64,000 nucleotides of DNA from Clostridiaceae bacterium BRH_c20a (GCA_000961765.1 LADT01000006.1:92051-156050), one strand, 5' to 3'. Numbered from the stretch's first letter, positions 34,801-42,164 are shown. A program made the numbers and translations. The notes: generated by a model from the letters alone, not told the origin.

Positions 34801-36463
34801 TCTGGAAAAGATTATTCCTAAGAGGCAGGATTATTACCGGCATTTTCAAGAGATAACCAATGATATTGAGGGACTCAAAAATATCTTTGATACCCCGGCT
34901 AATATTGACCCCAAGCTTGCTGGTATTTCTCCTTTTACTAAACCTAAGTCTAAATGGCTGAGCTTTGCACAGCGTAGAACAGGAGCCGGTGCATTTACGG
35001 AAGATGCTGTCGGAGGCTTCTTGAATTATCTGCCTAATGCTAGTTATGGTATTAATATCGACCCCCATATTGGGCAATTCCGGAATCTTGCTAAAAGCTT
35101 GGCAGACAGCACAGAGAATAGTAAAAATCTTAATAACTTTATAAACTTTCTCAACCAATTTTCTAATGATCTATCTGGAAAAACAAATATGATGGACCGG
35201 GTATTTCAGGATTATATGGGTCGGAGTCTGTTTAAAAGTGTTGAATGGCTCAATAAACGGGTAAAAGCTAATGTAATCTTGGGCAACTTCGGCTCTGCTC
35301 TTTCGCAGCTAGGAAACATACCACAGGGTATTGCATATGCTAAGCAGCATTCTATCTCCGGAGTAAAGCGAACCATCCGTTCTATATTTGAACCTGATGC
35401 GGCTATAAAGCAGTCTGGATTTATTAAAGAACGTTTTGTTGATAGGATGTTTAGGCAGTTTGACGTTAGTACTTTAGATAATCTGAGGAATATGGCTATC
35501 TATATGATGGAGCAGTCCGATCGGATAGGTACTGAAATAATTTGGAACTCCGCATATGAAAAGGCTCTAGCAGAAGGTATTCAGAATCCTATTAAGCAGG
35601 CTGATGATATTACTAGAAATCTAGTTGCCGGTCGAGGGATAGGAGAGGTACCGCTGGGGCAAAAGTCAAAGGTAATTCAAACACTGATTCCTTTTACCTT
35701 GGAGGTATCTAACCTGTGGAAGGTGCAAAAGGACTTTGTTAAGTCTAAGGATATGGGTGCTTTGCTTACCCTTTATTCAGCAGCCTTTGTTTATAATGAA
35801 GTAATGGAGAAGGTAAGGGGGACCAGGATAGTATTTGACCCCATTGATGCCCTTAGGGATGCTTTTACAGAAGAGGATCTTAATGCACTAGAAAGAGGCG
35901 GCCGGTTAGCCGGAGAAGTTTTATCCAGCTTACCCTTTGGTCAGTATATTGGTGGAGCGGTATTGGACGAAAACCAAAGAGAGAAGTACTTTGGACGAAA
36001 TGACCCTACCAGGTTTGGTGGGGGTTTATTATTGTCTAAGGGTTTGCAGGATCCACTTTATAAACTTCTGCCTCCCTTTGGCGGTATGCAAATTTCTAAA
36101 ACTATTCGGGGAGCAGATGCCCTAACTAGCGGTGGGGTATATAGCAATGATGGGACTAAGCTAAAATACCCGATTAAGGATAACCCAACAAACGCTGTCA
36201 AAGGTTTGTTTTTTGGTCCCAGCGGCTTCTCTGAGACTAAGGATTATTATGAAAACGACCGCAGGCCGCTTAGCGAAAACCAAACCAAGCAGGTTGAACA
36301 AAACCCTCAGGCCTACAGTGCTATTATCCGCAAACGACAGATTGACGGCATTAAGACGAAGGTTGATGAAGTACGTAAGAATAAGAATTTAACCTTTGAG
36401 CAAAAGAAGAAGGAAATCGACAAGCTGATGCAGCAGCTGCAGAGGTTGAGAGGGGGTCAGTGA
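31880..36463 (+). CDS. Giant internal virion protein with JAMM/RadC-like domain
   Basis: 1527 aa. The N-terminus has Trp repeats (SWKEWQPP, DWRNWTP, SWQNWKPG). Residues about 420-580 form a JAMM (MPN+) domain with H514-N-H516-P-T-G ... S524-E-A-D527, the zinc ligand pattern of RadC-type proteins and JAMM peptidases. The C-terminal half is long and helical (about 830-1527), possibly a membrane-spanning or DNA-ejection part. It is the size and position of an internal virion protein of a short-tailed phage, or a polyvalent protein delivered into the cell. A terminator-like hairpin lies at the start of the JAMM domain (33119-33147). It overlaps the next frame. Confidence 0.75.
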   Translation: MSWKEWQPPQPGQQEASLNNLQPEQNQTANTDWRNWTPAQQASSSWQNWKPGQSNPQDNVNQEFVQKHPYIYKALQTAGNVLSAPLRALDKVPFIKRAGEQARSRILMDDSQVQTDTGSKFGNVAADITGAALGYLTPLPGGQSLLGTTFQTVGKPVERAVQGVTNSKVLPALARGSAEAGTLAAIEGIARGEKGTELAKRVAIEASLGGVLDAGLTAALPAAVKRVMQRFNGQPTDVLEREVAKDIGVNFDNMNGAQKEAIRKVVRSMQGEATANGRLLYQGQDFTFRDMNHQDRLKQVLPEKPTLLPKGQDFTMVDQPLSFKTKAPNVDFDRTPINNKPISQFDNTFQSQYNNEQEIKRQLAKYYSKFESQEGLDEAAGAIADLQRTENNIRTEGGLSPDINRRHAGVSNKPYKTVGLSFSQDLINTGKVNLTGYKFNDTKDLAVISQAFRDPRLETLRFYYTRGNEIVGTEAISSRLPNASAAFIDDFDNYLRKSQEKMGRLKADGYYLLHNHPTGNPKPSEADISMTQHYAQKLQGFKGHIIINSNKYSAISWNGRNLSGQENLLLDLGEDKLLKPSIQHSLLGTKIGGTDLLAKVAKSMQMNKNVSTVFFTDSQYGIKGILEIDNSMLKSEGYRGFLRNQAREHGGAKVFIVGDSSIEKQLIELTRNGDITDGYIKDINMGIRDRVNPDKAKGDWFGLDAQQEARALRPPKPFEDNTYRIPGFEKPVIPNQDPALLALPPGQNFQTMDPLRFKTQMPRDFEKPMSFKPSEINTEPLIFKKTITAPMQSDITPNLNPDLSLKNELRNEASETAIENLFESRSIKPQMLKSMDEVLSPRNAQRLQDISGSEIYTTDVFRNFRKVFGDNFESVKRAVLDPFDASKARNVEFQKRWTDKLKNEIVDGLGIQKGSKLSKLVQRYGEKTITPEELASLSSDELTRIKKADKWFRLAYDHLLDNVNATRARIYPGNLEKIIPKRQDYYRHFQEITNDIEGLKNIFDTPANIDPKLAGISPFTKPKSKWLSFAQRRTGAGAFTEDAVGGFLNYLPNASYGINIDPHIGQFRNLAKSLADSTENSKNLNNFINFLNQFSNDLSGKTNMMDRVFQDYMGRSLFKSVEWLNKRVKANVILGNFGSALSQLGNIPQGIAYAKQHSISGVKRTIRSIFEPDAAIKQSGFIKERFVDRMFRQFDVSTLDNLRNMAIYMMEQSDRIGTEIIWNSAYEKALAEGIQNPIKQADDITRNLVAGRGIGEVPLGQKSKVIQTLIPFTLEVSNLWKVQKDFVKSKDMGALLTLYSAAFVYNEVMEKVRGTRIVFDPIDALRDAFTEEDLNALERGGRLAGEVLSSLPFGQYIGGAVLDENQREKYFGRNDPTRFGGGLLLSKGLQDPLYKLLPPFGGMQISKTIRGADALTSGGVYSNDGTKLKYPIKDNPTNAVKGLFFGPSGFSETKDYYENDRRPLSENQTKQVEQNPQAYSAIIRKRQIDGIKTKVDEVRKNKNLTFEQKKKEIDKLMQQLQRLRGGQ

Positions 36464-37134
36464 TGAAGATAGTAGCTATTAAAGATACCTATAAAGAGGC
36501 ATTTGATGGGATTGTCATGGAGCCCTTGCGATTCTTTGACTTTGATATGAGTTTGATTGATGATTTAACAATTTACTTGGGCATTAACCCCCGTCCATGG
36601 GTAGAACGGCCGCATTATGATCCCAACACGAAGGAAATTGTTATTCTGCTGTATGACCAATTGCCCATTAAAGATAATATGAGATTGTTATTCCTTGGTG
36701 CTCACGAGATTGGGCACCATCTTCATTTTAAATTACTGGGTGGTGATTATCATAAATGGGGGATATGGGCTCATCAGACCAGCAGAACCTTGTCATTTGA
36801 GGTTTATGACAGCCAAAAAGGTACCCAACAGGTCAGGGCTTATGAGCAGTTTGCTAATGACTTGATGCAGACGGTTAATTATCAACTGAAGCCATACTAC
36901 CTTAATCTGTTTGGCATCAGGCTTGTGGAGATGGTGATTGGGAATACTGGGTACCAGGTAAACGGGCAGCTCAGGCAGACTGATGTTGCCCCTTATATTT
37001 ATAAGGATAGAACGATGGCACCGATGCGAGCTGTAGCCGAGGCTTTGGACATAAATGTTCATTATCTACTGCAGGAGGGTGAGAAGCTGGTTAAGTTTGC
37101 AAAGAGAACGCCCACTCCTGTGGGCTTGAAGTAG
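36463..37134 (+). CDS. Zincin-like protein fused to a copper-amine-oxidase-N-type domain
   Basis: 223 aa from ATG 36463 (AGGGGGT upstream; GTG 36460 also possible). The N-terminal half has GAHEIGHHLH, a His-Glu-x-x-His zinc site. The C-terminal 75 residues (YQVNGQLRQTDVAPYIYKDR, then TMAPMRAVAEAL) match the surface-associated copper-amine-oxidase-N module also seen in the prophage's secreted protease. No signal peptide is seen. It might act on cell-wall or surface protein after release; function unknown. Confidence 0.7.
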   Translation: MKIVAIKDTYKEAFDGIVMEPLRFFDFDMSLIDDLTIYLGINPRPWVERPHYDPNTKEIVILLYDQLPIKDNMRLLFLGAHEIGHHLHFKLLGGDYHKWGIWAHQTSRTLSFEVYDSQKGTQQVRAYEQFANDLMQTVNYQLKPYYLNLFGIRLVEMVIGNTGYQVNGQLRQTDVAPYIYKDRTMAPMRAVAEALDINVHYLLQEGEKLVKFAKRTPTPVGLK

Positions 37135-37149
37135 AGAGGAGTGGACGAG

Positions 37150-37410
37150 ATGGAACAAACCCTAATTGAAGTTTTTAAAAGCCAGGGGCCTTGGGCTCTT
37201 CTTTTTGTTTTCCTGCTTATTTATATTCTCAAAATGAATGAAAAAAGGGAGGAGAGGCTCATCGGGAGCAGTGAAAGAAGAGAGGGGGAATATCAGCAAA
37301 TTATCAATAAATTATCAGATAATGTTTTGTATGAATTAAACAGTGTAAGAACCTGTCAGAAGGATATGCAGGAAGATATCCGGGAAATTAAAACTAAAGT
37401 TTATAGGTAG
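37150..37410 (+). CDS. BhlA/UviB-like holin
   Basis: 86 aa from ATG 37150 (GGAG upstream). One N-terminal membrane helix (GPWALLFVFLLIYILKM) is followed by a charged coiled-coil tail, the layout of BhlA/UviB holins. It lies directly before the amidase, so it likely makes membrane lesions that release the endolysin. Confidence 0.85.
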   Translation: MEQTLIEVFKSQGPWALLFVFLLIYILKMNEKREERLIGSSERREGEYQQIINKLSDNVLYELNSVRTCQKDMQEDIREIKTKVYR

Positions 37411-37419
37411 GTGAGTAAT

Positions 37420-37968
37420 TTGCAAAGTGCTAATATTGTTGACAAGCTTCCGAATCATTCTACAAAGCAGTATGGAAAGAGGGATGTAACTGAACTTAAG
37501 TTTATTGCAGTACATCATTCAGCAACTGAAGGTGGAGATCCTTTTTCTTTTGCCAGGTACCATATCGAAACTAATAATTGGCCAGGTATGGGATATCACT
37601 ATGTCATTATGCCAGACGGATTTACTTATAAAACAAATAACATAACCACAGTAAGTTTCCATGTAAAAGACAACAATCCAGTAGCCGTTGGTATTTGTTT
37701 GGTTGGTAATTTTGATATAGCTAACCCTACTCAGGAACAATACAATTCTCTGGCTGAGCTATGCCGGTTGTTATTGCAGGAATATCCGTGGCTAAAGATT
37801 AAAGGGCATAAGGACTTACAGGAGCAAAGAACCTGCCCAGGGAAGAATTTTGATTTTCTTTATTTACATACGTTACTGCGGAATCGGCCGACATATGAGG
37901 ATTTGGAGAAGGAAAATGCGGAGCTGAAAGAAAGGCTTCGGCAAATAAAAAAAATAGCGGAGGTTTAG
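37420..37968 (+). CDS. Phage endolysin, N-acetylmuramoyl-L-alanine amidase
   Basis: 182 aa from TTG 37420 (AGGTGAG upstream). It has the Amidase_2/PGRP fold: FIAVHHSATEGG (zinc His), GYHYVIMPDG, a later GHKDLQEQRTCPGKNF (zinc His and Cys pair). It cleaves the bond between MurNAc and L-Ala in peptidoglycan. A C-terminal helical extension (YEDLEKENAELKERLRQ) of about 25 residues may aid oligomerisation. Holin and lysin form the lysis cassette. Confidence 0.93.
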   Translation: MQSANIVDKLPNHSTKQYGKRDVTELKFIAVHHSATEGGDPFSFARYHIETNNWPGMGYHYVIMPDGFTYKTNNITTVSFHVKDNNPVAVGICLVGNFDIANPTQEQYNSLAELCRLLLQEYPWLKIKGHKDLQEQRTCPGKNFDFLYLHTLLRNRPTYEDLEKENAELKERLRQIKKIAEV

Positions 37969-37971
37969 GTA

Positions 37972-38415
37972 ATGAAAAAGTATATTGGTTTTAAAATAAT
38001 TGAAGCAGAGCCGATGAGCGTGGCTGAGTATAACGACAAGGTAAGACCTTTGGTCTACAGTGGTGATTGCCAAGAAGGATATAAGGTAGTTTATCCTGAT
38101 GGGTATGTATCGTGGAGCCCTAAGGAAGTCTTTGAAAAAGCGTATATGCAGATCGGTGATAACAACACTGTTACTCAGGAAATGGTTGACAATTTTATAA
38201 CCGCCTTTGATGTTGACACAATCGGACAAAAAACAACTATTGTAGGTGCTAGGCTTGTAAATGGCTTTGAAATTTATGAGTTTTCCTCCTGTGTAGATCC
38301 TGCTAATTATGATGAGGCCTTAGGTGCTGAGATATGCAAAAAGAGAATTAAGGATAAGGTTTGGTATCTGTTGGGCTTCCTACTTCAAACAGCTAAAGAA
38401 GGTATTAAATCCTAA
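37972..38415 (+). CDS. Phage Gp49-like protein
   Basis: 147 aa. The C-terminal half carries the Gp49/Gp66 family pattern: VTQEMVDNFI, ARLVNGFEIYEFSSCVDPAN and YDEALGAEICKKRIKDKVW. The family is widespread in phages and has no proven role. Here it follows the endolysin by 3 bases. Confidence 0.8.
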   Translation: MKKYIGFKIIEAEPMSVAEYNDKVRPLVYSGDCQEGYKVVYPDGYVSWSPKEVFEKAYMQIGDNNTVTQEMVDNFITAFDVDTIGQKTTIVGARLVNGFEIYEFSSCVDPANYDEALGAEICKKRIKDKVWYLLGFLLQTAKEGIKS

Positions 38416-38441
38416 GCAGCCGATAGGGCTGTTATTTTAAT
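38416..38441 (+). terminator. Terminator after Gp49-like gene
   Basis: CAGCC and GGCTG around GATAG, followed by TTATTTTAATTT. Confidence 0.55.
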
Positions 38442-38458
38442 TTGAAGGGAGAATAAAT

Positions 38459-38890
38459 ATGTTTAATGATTTTATCACCCCGGATATGCTGAAAATATTC
38501 CTGGTGGCAGTGGCCCTGGTTGTTTTATATACGGAGTTTTTTAAGAAAGCATTTGACTTCGTATTTAAAATAACAGGCATTGTCTTTTCCTGGGTATTTA
38601 CCTTGATAGCTAGAAAAGTCTTTAAACGCGAAAAACCAGTAGTAATTGTGATAAAGGTACCAACAGAATATATTTGCTTCTTATTTGCATGCATTGTCAT
38701 CTTTCTGCCATTGATAATTACTGAACAGCTTAATATAATGGTTATATTTATGGGCTTAACTAATGCTATTCTATTATCGATGACGGCTAAGGAGTCTTAT
38801 AACTCTATTAGAAAGAAAATATTAAAGAAGTATAGTGATGAGGGACCAAGCGAGAAGTTTAAACCTCCTGAGGTGGAATACAAAGTGTAG
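38459..38890 (+). CDS. Phage membrane protein
   Basis: 143 aa with three or four hydrophobic segments (MLKIFLVAVALVVLYTEFF; ITGIVFSWVFTLIA; YICFLFACIVIFLPLIITE; IMVIFMGLTNAILLS) and a charged C-terminus. It is placed after lysis genes and before a strong terminator. It might be an accessory holin/antiholin or membrane protector. ATG 38459 follows AAGGGAG. Confidence 0.65.
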   Translation: MFNDFITPDMLKIFLVAVALVVLYTEFFKKAFDFVFKITGIVFSWVFTLIARKVFKREKPVVIVIKVPTEYICFLFACIVIFLPLIITEQLNIMVIFMGLTNAILLSMTAKESYNSIRKKILKKYSDEGPSEKFKPPEVEYKV

Positions 38891-38911
38891 GGGACAATAT
38901 AAAATTGAAAT

Positions 38912-38946
38912 AAAAGCCCCGGATATATCCGGGGCTTTTATACGTT
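38912..38946 (+). terminator. Strong terminator ending the late operon
   Basis: AAAAGCCCCGGA and TCCGGGGCTTTT pair perfectly (12 bp) around TATA. The arms supply A and U tracts, so it works on both strands. Confidence 0.85.
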
Positions 38947-39118
38947 TTCTTATAAATTACTTATTATAGATTTCAAAAACTATAATTTTCATACTAAATT
39001 ACATAAACTGACAAACTTCTACAATTTCTCCGAAGGAATATCTATTAATCAAGTAGAATTAGTAAAAATAATTTTAATATTCTGTGTAGTTATTCTAAAG
39101 AATACGGGGAGATAAAAT

Positions 39119-40096
39119 TTGATAAAACAAATTGAAGTTGGAAAAAAATATTGGTTAGTAAGAACTTTTGGTGGTAAGTATTATAGTCATTTTATTCAAA
39201 ATGGTTATATTGCTATTGGGTGGAACGAACTTTCAGATCTCGAATTAATTAAACAAGCGGATAGAGACAGTAAAATTAAGAATGCGTTGTATGAAACAGC
39301 AAAAAAACTATTGAAAAATGAAAAAGATCAGCCTGGTAGAATTGTTAATCCAATAATGAGGTTTGTTAACGAAATGAATATTGGCGATATAGTTGTAATT
39401 CCCAGTGAAAATTCTAAAACTATTCAATTCGGGGTTATTAAGAGTGATGTAAAAATTGTAAGTGATGTAATTAACCTTGATGAAGGCCTAGATCCTCTTT
39501 ATAAGCAGCGCATGGTAGAGTGGATTGCTTGGCGAGAAAAAGATGATGTCGATTTAAATATTTTTAAAATGCTAAGTTCGCATTATGCTATAAGTAGTGC
39601 AGATGAGTACTCGGAATCTATAGACCGAACTATGTATAAATTATTTACTAAAGATGAAAAAGCATTTTTGATTATTGATGTAAACAAAGAAGAAGAGCTT
39701 TCCGGATATGAAATTTGTATACTTATAACTAAACTATTGGAAACAGTAGATGTCTATAATACTATTACTGAAAGCAGTCTAGATAAAAATTCTGTTAATA
39801 TGAAAGTGAATTTACAATCTCCCGGATTTATCCAATTGTTTGGCGATATTGATACGATTACTGCTATTTATGCAGTTTATATATTGTTTATTGGTGGTAA
39901 AATAACGATAAAAGATATACAATATCAATTTAGGGGCATAAATGATTATGTATGGGAAAAAATTTTACAATATCAAGATCAAAAACATAAACACTATTTA
40001 GAGATAAAAGAACAAGAGTTCCGGCATGTTATGGAGTTGCTCAAAGTAACTTTTCCTAAGAATCAAGAGGTAAATAGTAATCAAATAGAAGACTGA
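39119..40096 (+). CDS. Putative EVE/PUA-like modified-DNA reader (defence candidate)
   Basis: 325 aa, TTG start after GGGGAG. The N-terminal 175 residues (YWLVRTFGGKYYSHFIQNGY, then IAIGWNELSDLEL, GDIVVIPSENSKTI, YKQRMVEWIAWREKDD) resemble the EVE/PUA-like domain that precedes Mrr-type nucleases in modification-dependent restriction proteins. No Mrr nuclease motif (D--E-K) follows; the C-terminal 150 residues contain VNLQSPGFIQLFGDIDTITA and are unassigned. It is AT-rich, lies between the terminator and attR, and is followed 31 bases later by a small membrane protein. A defence role is inference. Confidence 0.5.
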   Translation: MIKQIEVGKKYWLVRTFGGKYYSHFIQNGYIAIGWNELSDLELIKQADRDSKIKNALYETAKKLLKNEKDQPGRIVNPIMRFVNEMNIGDIVVIPSENSKTIQFGVIKSDVKIVSDVINLDEGLDPLYKQRMVEWIAWREKDDVDLNIFKMLSSHYAISSADEYSESIDRTMYKLFTKDEKAFLIIDVNKEEELSGYEICILITKLLETVDVYNTITESSLDKNSVNMKVNLQSPGFIQLFGDIDTITAIYAVYILFIGGKITIKDIQYQFRGINDYVWEKILQYQDQKHKHYLEIKEQEFRHVMELLKVTFPKNQEVNSNQIED

Positions 40097-40127
40097 TTCA
40101 TACTGTGTATTATAGGAGGTGATTAAG

Positions 40128-40412
40128 GTGAGGAATAAAACATTAAAAGGTGTATATGATAAAATTAGGGTTCTAAGCTTAAATGTTTTTGTTTTTTTCA
40201 TCTTGTTCATTATCCAAAAATATACTATTGGACTAATCCCCGGTATTAGAAATATTATTATTTTTAATAAATTCTATTTTCACGAAATTTTATTTTCTAT
40301 TATCTCCATAATAATTATTAAATTCTATATAAAAGTTGATATCCCAGACAATAATCAAGGAGAAAAATTTTTTACAATAAAAAAAATAGAAGAAAATTGT
40401 AACTTAAAATAA
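40128..40412 (+). CDS. Small two-helix membrane protein
   Basis: 94 aa from GTG 40128 (AGGAGG 8 bases before; the upstream GTG overlaps the SD). It has two membrane helices (LNVFVFFILFIIQKYTIGLI and HEILFSIISIIIIKFYI) and a short charged tail. It follows the EVE-like gene in the same operon. If the pair is a defence system, this would be the membrane effector, but it could equally be an unrelated accessory gene. Confidence 0.5.
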   Translation: MRNKTLKGVYDKIRVLSLNVFVFFILFIIQKYTIGLIPGIRNIIIFNKFYFHEILFSIISIIIIKFYIKVDIPDNNQGEKFFTIKKIEENCNLK

Positions 40413-40465
40413 AAAATAATAGGAACTTCTCACACTTTTTTATCTATGAGAGGTTCCTCGTTATT

Positions 40466-40837
40466 TTATCTTCTATCGTTCCTTAACTCATTTAATACAA
40501 AAATTCCCTTTGGATCATTAGAACTAAATAACTTACATGTTAGCTTCCCGGGGTACCTATCTAGTTTTTGTTTCAATCCAGAATAGAAACTTTTGTTCAA
40601 AGTATCAATTACCTTCTGGTCATCAGTTAAAAAATCAATATTGACCTTTTCCTTCAACAATTCCATTCCTTTGAGTACTCCAAATATTACTGCTTCCTCT
40701 GAATTGCATCCAAGAATAGCCCCAGAATATAGTCGCAAATACTCCTCATTGTAAACTAACAATCCTACAAATCTGGTTCTTTTACAATTTAAATAAGGAA
40801 GCTTTTCAGCAACTACATAAAGCTTAAGATCTTTCAT
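40466..40837 (-). CDS. Leftward accessory protein, possibly RNase H-like fold
   Basis: 123 aa. It contains SEEAVIFGVLKGMELLKEKV followed by IDFLTDDQKVIDTLNK, reminiscent of the RNase HI helix-strand segment (A-I-Y-A---A----v-i-tDs--v), but the first catalytic acidic residues are not obvious, so enzyme activity is doubtful. It is the last prophage gene, reading back from attR, and may be expressed in the lysogen. Not firmly recognised. Confidence 0.5.
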   Translation of the reverse strand: MKDLKLYVVAEKLPYLNCKRTRFVGLLVYNEEYLRLYSGAILGCNSEEAVIFGVLKGMELLKEKVNIDFLTDDQKVIDTLNKSFYSGLKQKLDRYPGKLTCKLFSSNDPKGIFVLNELRNDRR

Positions 40838-40956
40838 ATCATCACCCGAACACTTGTTTGGTAATGATTATTATATCACGGTTATAGTGTAATGCAACGT
40901 GTAATGCAACCGACTCAACATAAAAAGTATAAATTAGTAGAAAATAGTTAAAGCAC

Positions 40957-40971
40957 CTATCACACCGAACA
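40957..40971 (-). promoter_or_regulatory. Candidate integrase arm-type site, right copy
   Basis: The exact inverted copy of TGTTCGGTGTGATAG at 1215-1229, about 60 bp left of the attachment core. A weaker relative (ATCACCCGAACA) lies at 40841-40852. Confidence 0.4.
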
Positions 40972-41031
40972 AAAATAGCTTGATTTAATGCGGTTTAGTG
41001 GGTTTGGGTTCAAACAAGTTTTTTGGTTAGT

Positions 41032-41081
41032 CCACCTTGACATCGTAGGGGTCGGTGGTTCGAGCCCACTTAGTCCCACCA
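41032..41081 (+). other. attR: tRNA-Val(GAC) 3' fragment
   Basis: CCACCTTGACAT corresponds to the anticodon stem-loop with GAC anticodon, and GGTGG-TTCGAGC-CCACT is a T-arm, followed by TAGTCCC, the discriminator A and CCA. The 5' acceptor and most of the D-arm are missing (only a TTGGTTAG-like stretch is seen upstream), and the 3' anticodon stem reads CGTAG instead of the expected GGTGG, so no functional tRNA is made. A terminator follows. This is the usual signature of integration into a tRNA 3' end. Confidence 0.8.
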
Positions 41082-41083
41082 TT

Positions 41084-41117
41084 AAGGGGTTTGCGATTTT
41101 TTGCAAACCCTTTTTCA
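41084..41117 (+). terminator. tRNA-type terminator after attR
   Basis: GGGTTTGC and GCAAACCC with a T-rich loop, followed by TTTTT. Presumably it originally ended the tRNA-Val transcript. Confidence 0.75.
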
Positions 41118-41255
41118 ATTAATTGGAAACCCTTAGCTCAACTTATATTTCAAAAGGTCAGAACCTGTTTTGCTAAAAATTGAAACTTATTTAAGAGTAT
41201 ACTGCAGGTCACCCACTCATATAATAGTAGAGCAAAGGGAAGGGGTGAAAAATTA

Positions 41256-42104
41256 TTGGCTGAGGCAATATTAGTTGGCACTTCAAAAAATCCTAAAGCC
41301 TTAATTAATAGATTTGATAACGAATTTAAAAGGTTTAAATTTAATTATAAACTTAATAATAAGGGGAATATAACGTTTTTAGGATGTGATAATTACGATC
41401 AAAATATTTCTCCTGGTGAATTCAAAAATCTTTTAGCGAATATCATTGCCGATATAATAATTGAAGACTGGGCCCAGATATTAATAAAAAGAATTATCAG
41501 AGACCACTACTATTATTTTAACGAAGAAGAAAAGAAAAACATAAGAGAAAAGGCCTTTGAGTTATTGAGAAATGATGCATTTTCCTACAAACCACTGATT
41601 AGGAGAAATAATATAGTCCATAGGGTTATAGAATATCTAGAGCGAAACCAGGAAATAGTTTTGGAGGGATTTATAAATTTTCGTCTAAAGGATTATATTA
41701 TGGAGATTGAAGACATAGTAGATGCAGCTGTGGATGATTTTCTCTTAGAAAAGGAATATCTAGAATTTATAAGATTATTGAGGTACTTTGTTGAAATACA
41801 AGAACCCAAGATAAATGAAGTTCATATTCTCCTGGAAAAAAATAATGTTTTTAAATTAGTTGATCGAAATGGAAAGGCAATTGAGAGTGAGTACTTAGAT
41901 GGTTTTGCGGTAGAACTCATGAATAACAGTATTAACTATGAAGACTTATTAATTAGTGCATTGATAACTCTAGCTCCTCGCTTAGTTGTAATTCACTTGA
42001 CTAATCAAGATGAGCCTAGGGACACCATTAAAACTATAGAAAATGTTTTTGGTAAAAGAGTTAGGCGATGTAATGGTTGTATAATATGTAGTAAAGAAAG
42101 GTAA
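41256..42104 (+). CDS. ytxC: Sporulation protein YtxC family
   Basis: 282 aa, TTG start after GGGGTG. The sequence (FRLKDYIMEIEDIVDAAVDD, VHILLEKNNVFKLVDRNG, and the C-terminal CNGCIICSKE) matches the YtxC family of spore-former proteins commonly upstream of thrS. It is probably made during sporulation; molecular function unknown. It is the first chromosomal gene after attR. The C-terminal CxxC might bind metal. Confidence 0.85.
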   Translation: MAEAILVGTSKNPKALINRFDNEFKRFKFNYKLNNKGNITFLGCDNYDQNISPGEFKNLLANIIADIIIEDWAQILIKRIIRDHYYYFNEEEKKNIREKAFELLRNDAFSYKPLIRRNNIVHRVIEYLERNQEIVLEGFINFRLKDYIMEIEDIVDAAVDDFLLEKEYLEFIRLLRYFVEIQEPKINEVHILLEKNNVFKLVDRNGKAIESEYLDGFAVELMNNSINYEDLLISALITLAPRLVVIHLTNQDEPRDTIKTIENVFGKRVRRCNGCIICSKER

Positions 42105-42164
42105 TAGAAATAGGATTTCTTTACCTTTCTTTGATTTTTTGTTAAGATTTAATAGGTGATTTAC

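Larger units (their letters stand above)
1..41081. mobile_element. Temperate prophage, left end outside the window
   Basis: An integrase at the left edge, a lysogeny control region, replication, packaging, virion, lysis and accessory genes lie in standard phage order. The block ends at a tRNA-Val 3' fragment (41032-41081), after which gene content switches to conserved housekeeping genes. Since that fragment reads rightwards, the intact tRNA and attL should lie left of position 1. SU10-type capsid, a P22/phiEco32-style portal and no tape measure suggest a short-tailed particle. All major modules appear intact, so the prophage may be inducible; that is inference. Confidence 0.93.
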
